From JAJYIV01 sp964616135 (GTDB taxonomy: Bacteria > Patescibacteriota > Patescibacteriia > UBA9934 > GWF2-40-263): 44,507 nucleotides of DNA. Location of the stretch: contig CAZTTQ010000005.1 in NCBI GenBank assembly GCA_964616135.1, positions 1 through 44,507 of the forward strand. The letters run 5' to 3'. Positions 33,160-40,391 of the stretch are shown one piece after another (positions within the stretch are counted from its first letter, which is position 1; every line of letters starts with the position of its first letter). Made by a program: the position numbers and the translations under genes. A model generated the notes under the pieces. The model worked only from the letters and a program-made list of their open reading frames with translations. It searched no databases and was not told the DNA's origin.

Positions 33160-33188
33160 ACTATACCATTTTTTGGCCCTTTTGTCAA
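33160..33188 (-). promoter_or_regulatory. Promoter of the 32385 lipoprotein
   Basis: Minus strand TTGACA, 17 bp, TATAGT. One of the strongest promoters in the window. Confidence 0.82.
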
Positions 33189-33237
33189 TCGTTCCAGGGC
33201 TGCTATTTGAGGCGAAAAATGGTACGCTGTCCCCGCT

Positions 33238-35259
33238 ATGCACCAGCCGAATTTCTTGGAGGAACAGCCCGTTATTCATACGTTGAAACCGGCACGCCGG
33301 CCGGTGCGCGTGCCGCGCCGCCTTTTGCTTGCCCTGGGCGGGTTGTTTGCGGTTTGGGTAGCCGTCGTGGGTGTCGCCGGGGCACAGGCGGCTCTATTCG
33401 CTTTAGACGGCAAAGACGCCTTGATGCGCGCCCGGGACGCGGCCGCGGACCTGGATATCACCGCCGCCCGCGCGCAGCTGAAGGTCGCGGACGAACGCTT
33501 CGGCTTGGCCGAACGCCGCGTGGGGTTGGTGCGCGCCATTGCCGTGTTGCCATGGGCCCGCGCGCAGCTGTCCGCCGTGCAGACCACCGTGCGTGCGGGC
33601 CGTTCCGTGCTGTCCGCCGTGGAACGTTTGACCGGCGTCGGTGACGACGTCTTGCGGTTGTCCGGCATGTTGGACGGTGTCACGGCCGGCGTGGATGCCG
33701 GCGCCACGTTCGCGACCCTGCCGCCGGAAACCAAACGTGCCATGTTGCAGCGTTTGGCCTCCGCCGCGCCTGAATTGGAACGCGCCGCGGTCGACGTGGA
33801 CATCGCGGTCGCGGACATGGCCGCGCTCTCGCAAGATGAACTGGCCGCCCCGGTGGTGGCCGCGCTGTCGCCGTTTGTGAATAAGCTGGAAGAAAGCCGT
33901 GATGCGTTGCGTGTGCTGTCCATGGGCGCCCGCCTCTTGCCGCAATTCGCGGGCCTAGGCGAGCAAAAGACCACCATGTTGGTGTTCTTGAACAACGCGG
34001 AACTGCGCCCGGGCGGCGGTTTCGTCGGCAGCTACGCCTTGGTGGACATGAAGGACGGCGACGTCCGTTCCATGGAGACGTACGATGTCTACAACCTGGA
34101 CCATCCGGTGGAAAACTTGGTCGTGACCCGTCCGCCCGCGCCTATTACGCGTTATTTGGGCCTGACGCGCTATTTCTTCCGCGACGCCAATTGGTCGCCG
34201 GATTTCGCGGTATCTGCCAAGTCGCTGTTGGACCGCCGCCAGGCCGAAATCGCCCTGGCCGCGCCGTCCCAGCGCGTCGGTGCCTTGGCGCCCGTGCCGG
34301 TGCACAATTTGATTGGCCTTACGCCTGCGTTCGCTTCCGATTTGTTGCGCATTGTGGGCCCGGTCACGGTGGAAGGGAAAACCTACACCGCCGACAACGT
34401 GTACGACCTGCTGCAGCATGAAGTGGAACAGAACTTCGTGAACCAAGGGATTCCGTTTGACGAACGCAAACGCGCCTTGCTCGGCCTGGTGGACGCTGTC
34501 CGTGCTCGGCTATTCAACCTGCCGCTGTCGTCCTGGCCGTCGGTGATTGCCGCGTTCGAACGCAACATTGAGAAAAAACACGTCGCCCTCTACAGCGAGG
34601 ACCAGCGCGTAGAGGACCTATTGTCCGCCGACGGCTGGGGTGGTCGCCTGACGCCGTCCGCGGCGGGGGAGGACATGTTCCAGTTCGTGGACGCCAACCT
34701 GGGCGGGCTCAAGTCCGACCCGGTGGTGGACCGGACCATTTCCTACGCGCTGCGCTTCAACAACAGTCGTCAGTTGGTAGCGAAGGCAACCGTCCGGTAT
34801 GCGCACCACGGCTCCTTTGACTGGAAAACGTCGCGGTACCGCAGTTATGTCCGCTTGTACGTTCCCAAGGGAAGTAAATTGGTCGCCACGACAGGATCGC
34901 TTGCCGACGACAAGGTCAAAAATCCGTCCCGCTCGCCTGGGTCGACCGACGTTGCGGAAGAACTCGGCCTGACTTCGTTCGGCACCTTCGTTTCCGTGGA
35001 GCCGGGGGAGACGCGCGACCTCACGTTCGAATACGTCCTGCCCGACGCCCTGTCGAAATCCGTCTGGGAAAACGGCGCGTACCGCCTGTGGGCGAAAAAG
35101 CAGTTGGGGGCCAATCCGCGCGCGTTGACGCTCGAGTTGTCGTTTGGTAAGAAGCTTGCGACCGCCGATCCCGCCGAGCCCCGCGAAAAGTGGGGGGACG
35201 GGACCTATTCCTTGCAAACGACGTTGGACGGCGACCGCACGTTCTCCGTGGGGTTTTAG
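33238..35259 (+). CDS. DUF4012 membrane-anchored protein
   Basis: 673 aa. One membrane segment near residues 30-50, then a long helical region (about 55-235) and the DUF4012 core beginning TMLVFLNNAELRPGGGFVGS. DVYNLDHPV, YFFRDANWSPDF and GPVTVEGKTYTADNVYDLLQ follow, then a beta-rich C-terminal part. The N-E-R-P-G-G-F motif is highly characteristic. DUF4012 is widespread in CPR and Gram-positives with no proven function, probably at the cell surface. TACGCT lies 9 nt before the ATG. Followed by mreB across a heptamer element. Confidence 0.88.
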   Translation: MHQPNFLEEQPVIHTLKPARRPVRVPRRLLLALGGLFAVWVAVVGVAGAQAALFALDGKDALMRARDAAADLDITAARAQLKVADERFGLAERRVGLVRAIAVLPWARAQLSAVQTTVRAGRSVLSAVERLTGVGDDVLRLSGMLDGVTAGVDAGATFATLPPETKRAMLQRLASAAPELERAAVDVDIAVADMAALSQDELAAPVVAALSPFVNKLEESRDALRVLSMGARLLPQFAGLGEQKTTMLVFLNNAELRPGGGFVGSYALVDMKDGDVRSMETYDVYNLDHPVENLVVTRPPAPITRYLGLTRYFFRDANWSPDFAVSAKSLLDRRQAEIALAAPSQRVGALAPVPVHNLIGLTPAFASDLLRIVGPVTVEGKTYTADNVYDLLQHEVEQNFVNQGIPFDERKRALLGLVDAVRARLFNLPLSSWPSVIAAFERNIEKKHVALYSEDQRVEDLLSADGWGGRLTPSAAGEDMFQFVDANLGGLKSDPVVDRTISYALRFNNSRQLVAKATVRYAHHGSFDWKTSRYRSYVRLYVPKGSKLVATTGSLADDKVKNPSRSPGSTDVAEELGLTSFGTFVSVEPGETRDLTFEYVLPDALSKSVWENGAYRLWAKKQLGANPRALTLELSFGKKLATADPAEPREKWGDGTYSLQTTLDGDRTFSVGF

Positions 35260-35347
35260 GTGGAACGCATAACGTAGAACGTAAAACGGGGGAAAGGCGC
35301 TTGCGATTATTCGAACGATCTACGATCCACGGTCTACGTTCCACGAT
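35260..35347. repeat. Heptamer hairpin element, copy E
   Basis: Left arm GTGGAAC-GCATAAC-GTAGAAC-GTAAAAC, core GCGATTATTCGAAC, right arm GATCTAC-GATCCAC-GGTCTAC-GTTCCAC-GAT, then the mreB ATG. It begins at the base after the DUF4012 stop, so it is the entire intergenic region. Confidence 0.9.
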
Positions 35348-36352
35348 ATGTTTATCAAGAAAATCGGCATCGACTTGGGGACCACCACGGTCCTCGTCTA
35401 CGTGCCCAAGCGCGGCATCATCATCAACGAGCCGTCCGTCGTCGCCATCTCGTACGCGGACAAAAAAGTGCTCGCCGTCGGCAAGGAGGCAAAGGACATG
35501 TTGGGCCGCACGCCGGACACCATCGTCGCCCGCCGCCCGTTAAAGGACGGCGTCATCGCCGACTACCGCACCACGGAGGCAATGTTGCGGTACTTCATCA
35601 ACAAGGCGCTCGGCGGTATGCGCCTGTTCCGGCCTGAAGTGATGGTCGCGGTCCCGGGCGGCATCACCAGCACGGAGCGCCGCGCCGTGATTGACGCCAC
35701 GTTGGCCGCCGGTGCCAAGGCCGCGTACGTCATTAAGGAACCCATCGTCGCCGCCATCGGCGCGAACATTCCGATCGGCTCGCCGTCGGGCCACATGATC
35801 ATCGACATCGGTGGCGGCACGGCCGAAATGGCCGTCATTTCGCTCGGCGGCATCGTCGCGTCCGCTTCCGTCCGTATCGGCGGAGTGAAATTCGACCAGG
35901 CCATTTCCGAATACGTGCGCCGCAAGTACGGCCTGGCCGTCGGCGAACGCACGGCCGAGGACATCAAGATCAACATCGGCTCGGCCATGTACATGCCGGA
36001 CAAGCTGACCATGGAAGTGAAGGGCCGCGACATGATCACCGGCCTGCCAAAGATCGTGGAAGTCACCTCCGACGACGTGACGAACGCCATCCAGAACGAA
36101 TTGGAAGGCATCATCGCCACGGTAAAGGAAGTGTTGCAGAAGACGCCGCCGGAATTGTCCGCCGACGTCATGGACAAGGGGATCGTCATGTCTGGCGGGT
36201 CGTCCCAGCTGCGCAACCTGGACCGCCTCATCTCGGAGGCGACCGGCGTGCCGACCTTCGTCGCGGAGGATCCGCAGATGTGTGTCGCCAAGGGTACCGG
36301 CGTCGCGCTGGAAAACCTGGACGCCTATAAGCGCAGCATTTTCACCAGCTAG
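35348..36352 (+). CDS. mreB: Rod-shape-determining actin homologue MreB
   Basis: 334 aa. KIGIDLGTTTVLVYV (phosphate 1), RPEVMVAVPGGITSTERRAV, HMIIDIGGGTAEMAVISLGG (phosphate 2) and IVMSGGSSQLRNLDRLI (adenosine site) are all in place. Polymerises under the membrane to direct cell-wall synthesis. The heptamer element lies directly at its start codon; followed 2 nt later by a glycosyltransferase gene. Confidence 0.96.
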   Translation: MFIKKIGIDLGTTTVLVYVPKRGIIINEPSVVAISYADKKVLAVGKEAKDMLGRTPDTIVARRPLKDGVIADYRTTEAMLRYFINKALGGMRLFRPEVMVAVPGGITSTERRAVIDATLAAGAKAAYVIKEPIVAAIGANIPIGSPSGHMIIDIGGGTAEMAVISLGGIVASASVRIGGVKFDQAISEYVRRKYGLAVGERTAEDIKINIGSAMYMPDKLTMEVKGRDMITGLPKIVEVTSDDVTNAIQNELEGIIATVKEVLQKTPPELSADVMDKGIVMSGGSSQLRNLDRLISEATGVPTFVAEDPQMCVAKGTGVALENLDAYKRSIFTS

Positions 36353-36354
36353 GT

Positions 36355-37479
36355 ATGATCCTGGGCATCGACGCGTCGTCCGCCGCCAAGCCGAACAAGA
36401 CGGGCGTGGAGTGGTACGCCTACAACCTGATCCAGCAATTCAAAACCCGCCCCCTCGCCCAAGGGGAGCGGGTTCGCTTGTACGCGCCGGGCCCGTTGCC
36501 GCCGCCGCTTGGCGACATGCCTTCGGGTTGGGAAACGTCCGTTCTTCCGTGGACCCTCCCCGGGTGGATGCGGTTGCGCATGGGCTGGGAGATGAAGACG
36601 AACCCGCCGGACGTCCTGTTTGTGCCGGCCCAAGGGTTGCCGGCGTTTCCGCCGCGCGGGCCCGGGAAGGCGACGGTTACGACGGTTCACGATGTCGCCT
36701 TCCGGCGGCTGCCGGGCCTCTATGACGCGGGCAGCCGCCGCCGCTTGGAAGCGGCCACGGCCCGCGCGTTGAAATCGGCGACGCGCATTTTGACCGTGTC
36801 CGAATTCTCCCGTCAGGAAATCGCGACCGTCTACAAATATCCGGCCGACCGCATCACGGTGACGCCGCTTGCTCCGGGCGCCGCGTACCGTCCGCATACG
36901 GCGGAAGAAGTGAACGCGTTCCGCGCGCGCTACCGCGTCGGCGCGCACTATTTCCTGTGCATCGGCCGCCTGGAACACCGGAAGAACCAACTGACGCTGG
37001 TGCGCGCCTTCGACCAGTTCAAGCAGCGCCGCGGCGTCGGCGACCCGTTCGAATTGGTATTGGTCGGTCCGGATGGATACGGCGCGCGCGAAGTGCGGGA
37101 ATATGCGGCCGCCGTGCCGTCCGCCGCCTCCATCCGCTTCATCCCGTACTTGGAATCCGACGCGGCCGCCGCGCTTATGGCTGGCGCCACCGCGTTTACG
37201 TTCCCGTCCGCGTACGAGGGCTTTGGCATTCCGGCGCTGGAAGCCATGGTGTCCGGCACGCCGCTTATTGCCGCCGACATTCCGCCGCTGCGTGAAGCCG
37301 CTGGAGACGCGGCCTTGTACGTTTCGCCTAAGGAAATGGACGCTTGGGCCGAGGCATTGCAGCGCCTGGCGACGGACGCCCCATTGCGCGCCGCCTTGCG
37401 GGAAAAGGGCCTGGCGCGCGTGAAGCAATTCTCCTGGGAGAAAACGGCGGAGCTCACCTGGCGCGCCCTGCACGTATGA
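36355..37479 (+). CDS. Family-4 glycosyltransferase
   Basis: 374 aa, GT-B fold. Entry motif GIDASSAAKPNKTGVEWYAY, then TVHDVAFRRLPG, ILTVSEFSRQEIATVY, FLCIGRLEHRKNQLTLVRAF and the donor-site EX7E motif in YEGFGIPALEAM. Probably mannosyl- or glucosyl-transfer onto surface glycans. Residues about 30-40 (KTRPLAQGERV) are encoded by a palindrome inserted in frame. ATGA overlap with the next gene. Confidence 0.88.
   Translation: MILGIDASSAAKPNKTGVEWYAYNLIQQFKTRPLAQGERVRLYAPGPLPPPLGDMPSGWETSVLPWTLPGWMRLRMGWEMKTNPPDVLFVPAQGLPAFPPRGPGKATVTTVHDVAFRRLPGLYDAGSRRRLEAATARALKSATRILTVSEFSRQEIATVYKYPADRITVTPLAPGAAYRPHTAEEVNAFRARYRVGAHYFLCIGRLEHRKNQLTLVRAFDQFKQRRGVGDPFELVLVGPDGYGAREVREYAAAVPSAASIRFIPYLESDAAAALMAGATAFTFPSAYEGFGIPALEAMVSGTPLIAADIPPLREAAGDAALYVSPKEMDAWAEALQRLATDAPLRAALREKGLARVKQFSWEKTAELTWRALHV
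36445..36473. repeat. Palindromic repeat inserted in frame in the 36355 gene
   Basis: ACCCGC-CCCC-tcgcccaa-GGGG-a-GCGGGT, translating as TRPLAQGERV. It lies in a surface loop position between the first strand/helix unit and the second strand of the N-terminal domain. Confidence 0.65.
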
Positions 37480-38243
37480 TCCAAGCGACGCTCAAGTCCC
37501 TGGTGCGCCTGGGATTGTCCGAAAAAGAAGCGGCGACGTATGCCGCCGTTTTGGAACTGGGGAGCGCGACGGCGTTGGAAGCCGCGCGCAAGTCCGGCGT
37601 GAGCCGTCCCACGACGTACGCCACGCTCGAAACCCTGGAGAAACGCGGGTTGGTCGCGGGGGAGGGGAAGGGCGGCACGCGCCGTTTTGTCCCGGAGGCG
37701 CCCCAGCGCCTGGAAGCGATCCTTGCGGCGGAACGCGCCGACGTGGAAGGGAAAGAGAAAGTCCTGGCCGGCACCCTGCCGATGCTGATGGCGCTGTTTA
37801 ACGCGGAGGGACCCAAGCCGCACGTGCGGTATTTGGAAGGGGAGGAAGGATTGGAAACCGTGCGGAAGATGTTTCTCGGCCTGCGCGGGGAATTCGTCCA
37901 GCTGCTTTCCTACGATGACGTGATGGAACGCCGTGAATTGCACCGCGGGCAGGGCGACCACCTGAAGAAACTGGAAGGCGTGTCCGCCCGGGCGCTCTTG
38001 GTCATGGACGAACCGGATGCCAAAAAAGCCCCGTCATTGCCCGGGGCGAAGATCCGCATCGTGTCGTCCGCGCTCATTCCCATGCGCGGGGAAATCACTG
38101 TGCGCGGCAGCTGCGTGTTCCTCTATGCCTACCACCCGCGCATCCTGTCGGTCGTCATTACCAGCAAGGAAATGGCCGGCGCCGTCCGCGGGCTGTTCGA
38201 CCTCGCCTGGCGCGGGGCGCAGGATGTGTCGGTCGAAGCGTAA
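37476..38243 (+). CDS. TrmB-like transcriptional regulator
   Basis: 255 aa. The N-terminal winged helix is typical of TrmB: LKSLVRLGLSEKEAATYAAVL, ARKSGVSRPTTYATLETLEKRGLV. A coiled linker then leads to an effector-like domain (VRYLEGEEGLETVRKMF, FVQLLSYDDVMERREL, RIVSSALIPMRGEI). CPR members often sit beside sugar-related genes, as here after a glycosyltransferase. Ligand unknown. Ends at a bidirectional terminator. Confidence 0.82.
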   Translation: MIQATLKSLVRLGLSEKEAATYAAVLELGSATALEAARKSGVSRPTTYATLETLEKRGLVAGEGKGGTRRFVPEAPQRLEAILAAERADVEGKEKVLAGTLPMLMALFNAEGPKPHVRYLEGEEGLETVRKMFLGLRGEFVQLLSYDDVMERRELHRGQGDHLKKLEGVSARALLVMDEPDAKKAPSLPGAKIRIVSSALIPMRGEITVRGSCVFLYAYHPRILSVVITSKEMAGAVRGLFDLAWRGAQDVSVEA

Positions 38244-38246
38244 AAC

Positions 38247-38316
38247 GAAAAACCACCGATTCGCACCTCGGCGCGCCAACAGGAGTCGGCGTCCGAGACA
38301 CGAATCGGCGGTTTTT
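38247..38316. terminator. Large bidirectional terminator
   Basis: AAAAACCACCGATTCG pairs with CGAATCGGCGGTTTTT, with an inner CTCGG/CCGAG stem. U-tracts exist on both strands, so it serves the TrmB gene and the minus-strand unit. Confidence 0.85.
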
Positions 38317-38330
38317 GCGTCGGGCAAGTT

Positions 38331-38492
38331 TCAAGCGTCGAGCCTCTGCTCAATTCTTGGAAATTGCCGGAGAACTGCTGACCAAGTCAGATCGTTCTCC
38401 GTAGAGTCGTAGCCGTTGACCTCCACGCTCAGGAGCCTTCTTTTCGGGAAAGGCAGAACCCGGAGTGCACGGAACCTCTTGTTTCTGTACAA
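38331..38492 (-). CDS. Possible small protein (53 aa), TTG start
   Basis: The frame ends VEVNGYDSTENDLTWSAV and then a further 13 residues before TGA, just ahead of the terminator. A basic N-terminal part (LYRNKRFRALRVLPFPKRR) follows the TTG. Third codon positions are more GC-rich than in the alternative ATG frame at 38505. No well-placed ribosome site. Uncertain. Confidence 0.3.
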   Translation of the reverse strand: MYRNKRFRALRVLPFPKRRLLSVEVNGYDSTENDLTWSAVLRQFPRIEQRLDA

Positions 38493-38547
38493 GGTGGACA
38501 GTCATGCCTCGCGGATAGTGCTCGCGACGCGAGGCGCTCTGGCGGTT

Positions 38548-38715
38548 TCACGCCGCCCTTCCGGTTTTTATGAAACCGGTTTCGCTCCCCCACGCCGCCA
38601 GGGCAATGCGCTTGGCTGCCCGACCGGGGCGATAGCGGTGGGGGGACGCCCTGGGCGCGCCATAGGGCGGCCAGGGCACAATCGGGGGCTTCGGCGCCCG
38701 CCAGATCGTCTCCAT
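38548..38715 (-). CDS. Small Pro/Arg-rich protein (55 aa) behind a hairpin-masked ribosome site
   Basis: Begins METIWRAPKPPIVPWPPYG and ends GFIKTGRAA; basic, proline-rich, no membrane segment. The ATG follows AAGGAGGTGA by about 6 nt, the best ribosome site of the region. That site can pair with CCTCC just upstream. Not a recognised family. It lies downstream of the 39023 gene with no U-tract terminator between them. Confidence 0.5.
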   Translation of the reverse strand: METIWRAPKPPIVPWPPYGAPRASPHRYRPGRAAKRIALAAWGSETGFIKTGRAA

Positions 38716-38724
38716 GTGCGTTCA

Positions 38725-38740
38725 CCTCCTTTCCTGGAGG
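38725..38740 (-). promoter_or_regulatory. Ribosome-site-sequestering hairpin
   Basis: On the minus strand CCTCC-AGGAAA-GGAGG: the Shine-Dalgarno of the 55-aa ORF is the 3' arm of a 5-bp hairpin. Suggests conditional translation. Confidence 0.5.
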
Positions 38741-38755
38741 GGGTTTAGGTTGAAA

Positions 38756-38822
38756 GATCTCTTAATGCCACGAGCGGGGCTCATGGACTTGAGAGATCGG
38801 GGCGCCAAGTGTTGGCCGCCCC
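38756..38822 (-). ncRNA. Two adjacent strong hairpins upstream of the 55-aa ORF
   Basis: First, GGGGCG-(g)-CCAA-cac-TTGG-CGCCCC (38799-38822). Directly next to it is a two-tier stem: GATCTCT/AGAGATC outside and CCATGAGC-ccc-GCTCGTGG inside, separated by a CAAGT/CATTA internal loop. Looks like a defined RNA motif rather than coding sequence. Confidence 0.5.
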
Positions 38823-38954
38823 TAGGTCTGGCGAGTTCGGGACGCGACTCCCGTTTCGAGGAGAACCACTCCCCGCGCAGGCTTTGTGTATCCACGGTCG
38901 GGCACCTACGAGACCCGTCCGTTTCTACCGATGCTTCATGCACCGATCCTTTCT

Positions 38955-39006
38955 GCCCCACGCGCATCTGCGCGTGGGGCGTAGATACGCCGGAAACCCT
39001 CCGGCG
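38955..39006 (-). other. Tandem perfect palindromes after the 39023 gene
   Basis: CGCCGGA-gggtt-TCCGGCG and then GCCCCACGCGCA-ga-TGCGCGTGGGGC on the minus strand. No U-tract follows, so they may be processing or stability elements rather than a terminator. Confidence 0.55.
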
Positions 39007-39022
39007 GGGAATGTGCGGACGC

Positions 39023-39913
39023 TTACTGCTGCGCCGCGGCGATCTCCGCCTGGGGAGGCGGGACCGGGGCGGGCGCCTCGGTCGTCGGGGACGCGTTGCG
39101 CGCCCCCTTCGCCTTGTGCCTCTTGTGGCCGCGCTCCTTCGCCTTGGCCCGCTGGGCGTCGGCGAGGGTGGTGCGCGCGGGGTCGGCCGCCTTCTTGGCG
39201 TCCTCCCGGTCGTCGTGGCGGTTCGTCTCGAGGTTGCCCTCGAAACCGATCCTCGCCTCCTTCATCCCGTGCGCGTCCAGGTAGTACCGGATGAGCATCA
39301 GGGTGTGGGACGCCTTCTCGGGCGTGCCCACGAAGGCCCCGATGTCCGCCTCCAGGACGAGGATGGTGCCGTCCTCCCCGACCTCGCGGCCGAGGAGGAG
39401 CGACACCGCGTTCTGGGCGAGGAAGTACCTCACCCTCTCGTCCGTGAGCCACGCGTTCTTCCGCGCGGCGGCCTCGAGCTCGTCGAGGCGGCGGCGGAGG
39501 GCCTTGTTCTTCCCGCGGAGCTCGGCGAGCTCCGCGGAGTGGTCCTCCACCGGCCGCGGGGCCGGCCGCGCCACCGTCATCGTCATGCCCTTGGGGGGCG
39601 CGACGGCGGGGCGGGGGCCCGGCTTCACCGCGACCGGTCCCTTGGGGATCGGGGGCACGGCCGGCTTGCCGGCCTTCGGCGTCTCCGCCTGGGGCTTCAC
39701 CGGCCGCTCGCGCGGCGGCGTGACCGGGTGGTCCTTGCCGGCGACGGCGATGGTGCCGGCCTTGAGGAACACGCCGGCCTTCTCGGCGACGATCTCGATG
39801 ATGGCGCCGGTCTTGAAAACCCGGACCGTCGCGCCCTCGCCGAGCGCTGCCTTCAGCGCGGCCTCGTCGGTCGCGCCCTCGACGTACAGCTTCTGCGTGT
39901 TGGAATCGGCCAT
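39023..39913 (-). CDS. Hypothetical protein with Pro-rich linker, coiled coil and basic tail
   Basis: 296 aa, not recognised. Residues about 1-65 form a small beta-like domain (KLYVEGATDEAALKAAL, VFKTGAIIEIVAEKAGVFL). A Pro/Lys/Ala linker covers 65-120 and a coiled coil about 122-152 (SAELAELRGKNKALRRRLDE). An alpha/beta-like domain follows, with VSLLLGREVGEDGTILVLEA, SHTLMLIRYYLDAHGM and ARIGFEGNL. The tail is rich in Lys/Arg/His and then Ala/Pro. The start is set by GGAGGG 4 nt before the ATG; the open frame continues far upstream through a structured leader and is not coding there. Consensus promoter at 40251-40279. Confidence 0.72.
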   Translation of the reverse strand: MADSNTQKLYVEGATDEAALKAALGEGATVRVFKTGAIIEIVAEKAGVFLKAGTIAVAGKDHPVTPPRERPVKPQAETPKAGKPAVPPIPKGPVAVKPGPRPAVAPPKGMTMTVARPAPRPVEDHSAELAELRGKNKALRRRLDELEAAARKNAWLTDERVRYFLAQNAVSLLLGREVGEDGTILVLEADIGAFVGTPEKASHTLMLIRYYLDAHGMKEARIGFEGNLETNRHDDREDAKKAADPARTTLADAQRAKAKERGHKRHKAKGARNASPTTEAPAPVPPPQAEIAAAQQ

Positions 39914-40244
39914 GTGCCCTCCAGATGCGACCAGTTGCGGCTGGTCGCGGAAACGCGTGGTGCCGGCACATGGCGCACGCGTGTGTTGTTGGTCGTACCG
40001 TGATCGGTCCGAGGAGTCGTCCCCGGTGATTTGGAGGCGTGTCGGCGCAGTGACCGTCCGAAGACGGTGTATGCCGCATGGTGGCCGGGCGTATGGAGCG
40101 AGTGAGCCGAAGCCCAGTCGCGCCATTTGGCCGCCGCTTCGTTCCTTACCCGCAAGGGCAGGGGGCGAAGGAGTCCTCCTCCAAATCACCAGGGACGATG
40201 GCGTTCACGGTGAGGCACCAGGTTTCCCAGGTGGATCATCGTGA
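39914..40244 (-). ncRNA. Long, highly structured 5' leader or independent RNA of unknown class
   Basis: Reading the minus strand from the promoter: a GAAA-capped hairpin with a U-U mismatch (40216-40234), then a 17-bp helix between 40178-40194 and 40021-40037 (one G-U pair) enclosing about 140 nt. Inside it are a C(UUCG)G hairpin ACCGTC/GACGGT (40053-40068) and a second UUCG-capped hairpin (40098-40121). An 8-bp hairpin GCGACCAG/CTGGTCGC (39927-39948) stands just before the ribosome site. I see no hallmark of RNase P, tmRNA, SRP or a riboswitch I know. Confidence 0.6.
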
Positions 40245-40250
40245 GGAAGC

Positions 40251-40279
40251 AGTATATCCCCTTTTGACCGAACTGTCAA
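40251..40279 (-). promoter_or_regulatory. Promoter of the 39023 unit with inverted repeat over the -35
   Basis: Minus strand TTGACA, 17 bp, TATACT. TTGAC-N6-GTCAA (40264-40279) forms an inverted repeat that includes the -35 box and could be an operator. Confidence 0.8.
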
Positions 40280-40375
40280 TAGATAAACATGGATTATTGG
40301 CTAAAATAAGCTAAATATCATGTAAGTCTCAAATAGACAAAATGCGGTTTTTGGGCAAAAAACAAGGGAAACTGC

Positions 40376-40381
40376 TAGAAT
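40376..40381 (+). promoter_or_regulatory. -10 box (TAGAAT) of the delta' gene, leaderless geometry
   Basis: TAGAAT ends 10 nt before the ATG at 40392; TTGGGC lies 19 bp upstream. No Shine-Dalgarno. Confidence 0.5.
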
Positions 40382-40391
40382 ACGCCCCGGT

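Noticed and set aside
38355..38505. Alternative 50-codon ATG frame (minus strand) overlapping the TTG-started 53-aa ORF
   Set aside because: Third codon positions are poorer in G/C than in the competing frame, and no ribosome site lies at a usable distance.
38416..38748. 110-codon plus-strand frame after the TrmB terminator
   Set aside because: Opposes the SD-bearing 55-aa ORF; no promoter or ribosome site and Arg/Pro/Gly-rich shadow composition.
38430..38990. tRNA or tmRNA in the structured minus-strand region
   Set aside because: No cloverleaf with a TTCGANTC loop, no acceptor stem or CCA, no tag-peptide reading frame followed by a tRNA-like end.
39914..40189. N-terminal extension of the 39023 protein
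   Set aside because: The open frame passes through a multi-hairpin region without a ribosome site; the ATG at 39913 has GGAGGG at the right distance.
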